Virus record (IMG/VR): IMGVR_UViG_3300037070_008003
Coordinates: 1-22,463 of that record
Direction: 5' to 3' (one strand)
Length of the DNA stretch: 22,463 bases
Source: a virus
The notes beneath the pieces are model-generated. The model was given only the letters and a program-made list of their open reading frames with translations, did no database searches and had not been told where the DNA came from. Positions 20,387 through 22,463 of the stretch are shown here, one piece after another. The translations under genes and the position numbers were made by a program. Position 1 is the stretch's first letter, and the number at the start of each line of letters is the position of its first letter.

Positions 20387-21806
20387 AAGCTTCGAGCACG
20401 CCTTTGAGCGAGCGGCCCAGATCGCCCTTGCCGATCAACTGCGCGAGATCGAGCGCATCCTTGCCGATGCTAGCCCGGTGCCAGGCACGACCAAGGCGAG
20501 TCCTGGGCCAGACCCGGCACCGGGCATCAACTGGCAAAGCATCAGCCAGGACACGAGCGCCTATCTGCTCACAGACGGTCAGGACGCCTGGCGGCGCGCA
20601 TTTCGGCCGGTGCTTCGGGGCGTGATGAGCGCCCAGGGCGAGGCGTGGTCGAATGTGTTTGGCTTTTCTTTCAATACCAGGAACTTCCATGCCGAGCAGT
20701 GGTATAGAGATTACGAACTCCAATTCTCCCAGGCCGTGAGCCAGACGACCAGCCAGGGGATATCCCGCCTCTTGCTCCAGGCCATGCAAGAGGGCTGGTC
20801 GATGCCCAAGACGCGCCAGCGCCTACGAAAGGTCTTTCGCCAATGGATGTATGGCGGCGAACGCGACGAGGATTTCACCTGGCTCGCTGATCGCCTGCCG
20901 GCGCACCGTGCCATGCTCATTGCGCGCACTGAGACCATGCGCGCCAGCAATGCCGGATCGCACGCGCTGTTTGACCAGATGGGCGCGGGCCAGAAAGAGT
21001 GGCTGGCGACCAGCGATCATCGCACCCGTGACACGCATCGCCATGCCAATGGTCAGGTGCGTCCGATGGCGGCCCCGTTTCGGGTCGGCGCATCGCTCAT
21101 GATGCACCCCGGCGACATGAGCCTGGGTGCGCCCGTGCGCGAGGTCGCGAATTGTCGATGTACGGTCCTACCAGTGCTCGATGACGACGCCACGGTACAG
21201 GATGACGCCCTGCCCCCTGGCGACGATCCTGAGGCACTACAGGCCCAACAGGACGCAGCGATTGACGATGCCATCGCGGAAGTGCATCGGTTGCCCCATG
21301 AGCGCATGATCGTGCTGGATAGGGCCGGCAATCGCCTGCTCACCAAGGACGGCACGAACGACGCGGTCGCGATCACCGAGACCGAGATGAACCGGCTCAG
21401 GGGCATCGGCGCGACCATGATCCACAACCACCCTTCGGGCTGGGGCTTCCCGGTGAGCCATCCCCAGCGAGGCGGGAATAGCTTTTCACGGTCAGACATA
21501 GAGACTGCGGCCGACCTGCAACTGGCGAACACGATTGTCGTATCACCCGGCTATCTCTATGAGATGCGCCCGCCAGAATCCGGCTGGGATATTTCCTGGT
21601 GGCACAAGTTTGGCCTGCCAACGTACATGAATATCGGGAGCGAGCTTGAGATCGAGATGCGCCGTCAGGTCAGAGAGCGCGAGATCACGCCCCAACAGGC
21701 CAACGCCAGGCATTATCATGAAGTCTGGCTCCGCTGGTATCGCCTGACCCGCGCCCTGTACGAAAGGAACGTCTACGATGCCGCCAACACTGGACTTGGG
21801 GCATAG
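20286..21806 (+). CDS. MuF/SPP1-gp7-type head protein with C-terminal JAB-like domain
   Basis: A 506-aa protein. ATG 20286 has GGAGAG at 20275-20280; the frame is open earlier but only as a shadow of the portal gene. Residues ~20-190 are a helical arm. Residues ~198-295 are the MuF minor-head domain: AHRAMLIARTETMRASNAGS, DHRTRDTHRHANGQVR, then NCRCTVLPV at 289-297. After an acidic linker, ~340-460 form another domain: ERMIVLDRAGN, ATMIHNHPSG with H380/H382, FSRSD with S401/D404, and ANTIVVSPGYLYEM. The H-x-H-P-S-G...S-x-x-D pattern resembles JAB/JAMM metallo-isopeptidases and RadC, with an insert of ~10 residues before the S-x-x-D. MuF proteins with C-terminal effector domains are known; which activity this one has is unproven. 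Confidence 0.92.
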   Translation: MVMGLALRPSGPAVQAASDRRKRRMGLLIDRTAESFEHAFERAAQIALADQLREIERILADASPVPGTTKASPGPDPAPGINWQSISQDTSAYLLTDGQDAWRRAFRPVLRGVMSAQGEAWSNVFGFSFNTRNFHAEQWYRDYELQFSQAVSQTTSQGISRLLLQAMQEGWSMPKTRQRLRKVFRQWMYGGERDEDFTWLADRLPAHRAMLIARTETMRASNAGSHALFDQMGAGQKEWLATSDHRTRDTHRHANGQVRPMAAPFRVGASLMMHPGDMSLGAPVREVANCRCTVLPVLDDDATVQDDALPPGDDPEALQAQQDAAIDDAIAEVHRLPHERMIVLDRAGNRLLTKDGTNDAVAITETEMNRLRGIGATMIHNHPSGWGFPVSHPQRGGNSFSRSDIETAADLQLANTIVVSPGYLYEMRPPESGWDISWWHKFGLPTYMNIGSELEIEMRRQVREREITPQQANARHYHEVWLRWYRLTRALYERNVYDAANTGLGA

Positions 21807-22059
21807 CGACCCGGTCTATAGCCCGGTCTGCTCCACCTGCCGCCATCTCTTTCCCGAACCGACCTATGAGGCGCTGACCGGCACGCGCCTGCCCGATGGG
21901 TGCATGGCCTTTCCCATGGGCATCCCTGATGAGATATTTCAGGGCGATCACGATCACCGGACCCCGTATGAGGGCGATGGCGGCATTCAGTATGCGCCGG
22001 CCAGGAATCCCAGGGGCGTGCGGGCACCAGCGGGCTTTGAGGCAGGCCCGAATCAATAG
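21778..22059 (+). CDS. Conserved small zinc-binding-like protein beside head genes
   Basis: A 93-aa protein starting at ATG 21778 with AAAGGAA at 21763-21769, overlapping the MuF gene by 29 nt. It contains CSTCRHLF (C18, C21), C42 in GCMAFPMGIPDEIFQGDHDHR, then PYEGDGGIQYAP. The order CxxC, C-x-AFP-x-GIP, G-x-x-x-H and GD-x-GI is a recognisable small family that often lies next to phage head or plasmid genes. Function unknown, probably zinc-stabilised. Confidence 0.8.
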   Translation: MPPTLDLGHSDPVYSPVCSTCRHLFPEPTYEALTGTRLPDGCMAFPMGIPDEIFQGDHDHRTPYEGDGGIQYAPARNPRGVRAPAGFEAGPNQ

Positions 22060-22073
22060 CGACGGGGGAGAGC

Positions 22074-22397
22074 ATGGCGCTGGCGCTGCGATCTGACGAG
22101 GAACTGGTCTGGCAGCAGCCCAATGGGGCGCTCACGATCACGCGCCGGGCTGGGCGCGTGCATTTCTGGCACGGGCATACGCTCGTGATCTCGCTGCCCG
22201 ACGATCAGAGCCTTGACCTGGCGAATGCGATTGTGACCGTGAATGAGACAGAGGGCGTCGGCGTTATGGAGATAAAAGTCCCGGTCGAGATCGAGGGCTA
22301 TGCTCCCATCGGCATCGCTCTTGTAACGAGCGCGCCCATCACACCGGCACCCGTCAAGCGCGGCCCAGGGCGGCCCAGGAAAGTCACTCCCGCATGA
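22074..22397 (+). CDS. Small protein with C-terminal AT-hook-like motif
   Basis: A 107-aa protein starting at ATG 22074 with GGGGGAG at 22064-22070. The first ~85 residues read as a beta-rich domain (GALTITRRAGRVHFWHGHTL, LANAIVTVNETEGVGVMEIK). The last 15 contain PVKRGPGRPRKV, the GRP core flanked by basic residues that defines AT-hooks, which bind the minor groove of AT-rich DNA. A structural or internal head protein that touches DNA is possible. It overlaps the next frame by ATGA. Confidence 0.75.
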   Translation: MALALRSDEELVWQQPNGALTITRRAGRVHFWHGHTLVISLPDDQSLDLANAIVTVNETEGVGVMEIKVPVEIEGYAPIGIALVTSAPITPAPVKRGPGRPRKVTPA

Positions 22398-22463
22398 GTT
22401 TCGACGCCTACCTGAGCGAGAGGAAGTACCGTGCCGGTCAAGCGCGGCACCCGGCCGGGTCGA
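22394..22463 (+). CDS. Start of a further gene, truncated by the window end
   Basis: ATG 22394 overlaps the previous stop (ATGA) and stays open to the end of the window (23 codons, beginning MSFDAYLSERKYRAG). A competing start is GTG 22432 in another frame, with GAGGAAG at 22421-22427 and product beginning MPVKRGTRPGR. Which one is real cannot be decided here. By position, a head protease, scaffold or capsid gene would be expected soon after. Confidence 0.4.
   Translation, partial: MSFDAYLSERKYRAGQARHPAGS

Noticed and set aside
1-22463. tRNA genes, rRNA, integrase, attachment sites or insertion sequences
   Set aside because: None was recognised on reading either strand. A dedicated tRNA search was not possible, but nearly every base is already accounted for by tightly packed genes.

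Overview
The window is a densely packed, GC-rich stretch of a tailed double-stranded DNA phage or prophage. All convincing genes lie on the + strand, usually separated by a few bases or overlapping by ATGA or TGATG stop/start junctions. No tRNA, rRNA, CRISPR array, integrase or insertion sequence was seen. The evidence for a phage is the block at the right-hand end: small terminase, large terminase, HK97-type portal and MuF/SPP1-gp7 head protein in the usual order. The host cannot be named from the sequence. Purine-rich AGGAG ribosome sites and sigma70-like promoters say only that it is a bacterium.

Layout. (1) 1-2464: an AAA+ ATPase of the CDC48/Ycf46 type, entered mid-gene, followed by a 398-aa partner that resembles DUF3150, closed by a strong intrinsic terminator. 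(2) 2486-3574: two small unknown genes, one zinc-finger-like, and a small helix-turn-helix protein, closed by a second hairpin. (3) 3580-7472: the early or replication block. It holds a replication-initiator-like protein whose low-complexity linker DNA looks like an iteron-plus-AT-rich origin, a small acidic protein, an ECF-type sigma factor, a secreted lytic transglycosylase, two unknown proteins and an unusual protein with three tandem Myb/SANT-like repeats. (4) 7509-11311: a run of small accessory genes behind a good promoter, including a ParB-like nuclease-domain protein, two conserved small phage families, a two-helix membrane protein and a possible transglutaminase-like protein. (5) 11331-16498: accessory genes behind a TGATATACT promoter, including a second C-H-D transglutaminase-like protein, a coiled-coil protein with a C-terminal zinc motif, several unknowns, a zinc-ribbon protein and a RuvC-type resolvase. 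(6) 16471-22463: DNA packaging and head genes behind a near-consensus promoter.

Working together. The replication protein probably opens the origin embedded in its own gene. The RuvC-type resolvase would process branched DNA before terminase packages it through the portal. The MuF protein completes the head and carries a C-terminal domain with an HNHPSG/SxxD signature like JAB (JAMM) metalloproteases. The phage-encoded ECF sigma factor and Myb-repeat protein are candidate regulators of the few promoters that can be seen, several of which share an extended -10 word TGATATRCT.

Most interesting items: the origin inside the replication gene, the MuF-JAB-like fusion, the three-repeat Myb-like protein, the ECF sigma factor with the recurrent promoter word, and an intrinsic-terminator-like hairpin inside the start of the resolvase gene. 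All functional statements are from reading the sequence; no database search was possible.
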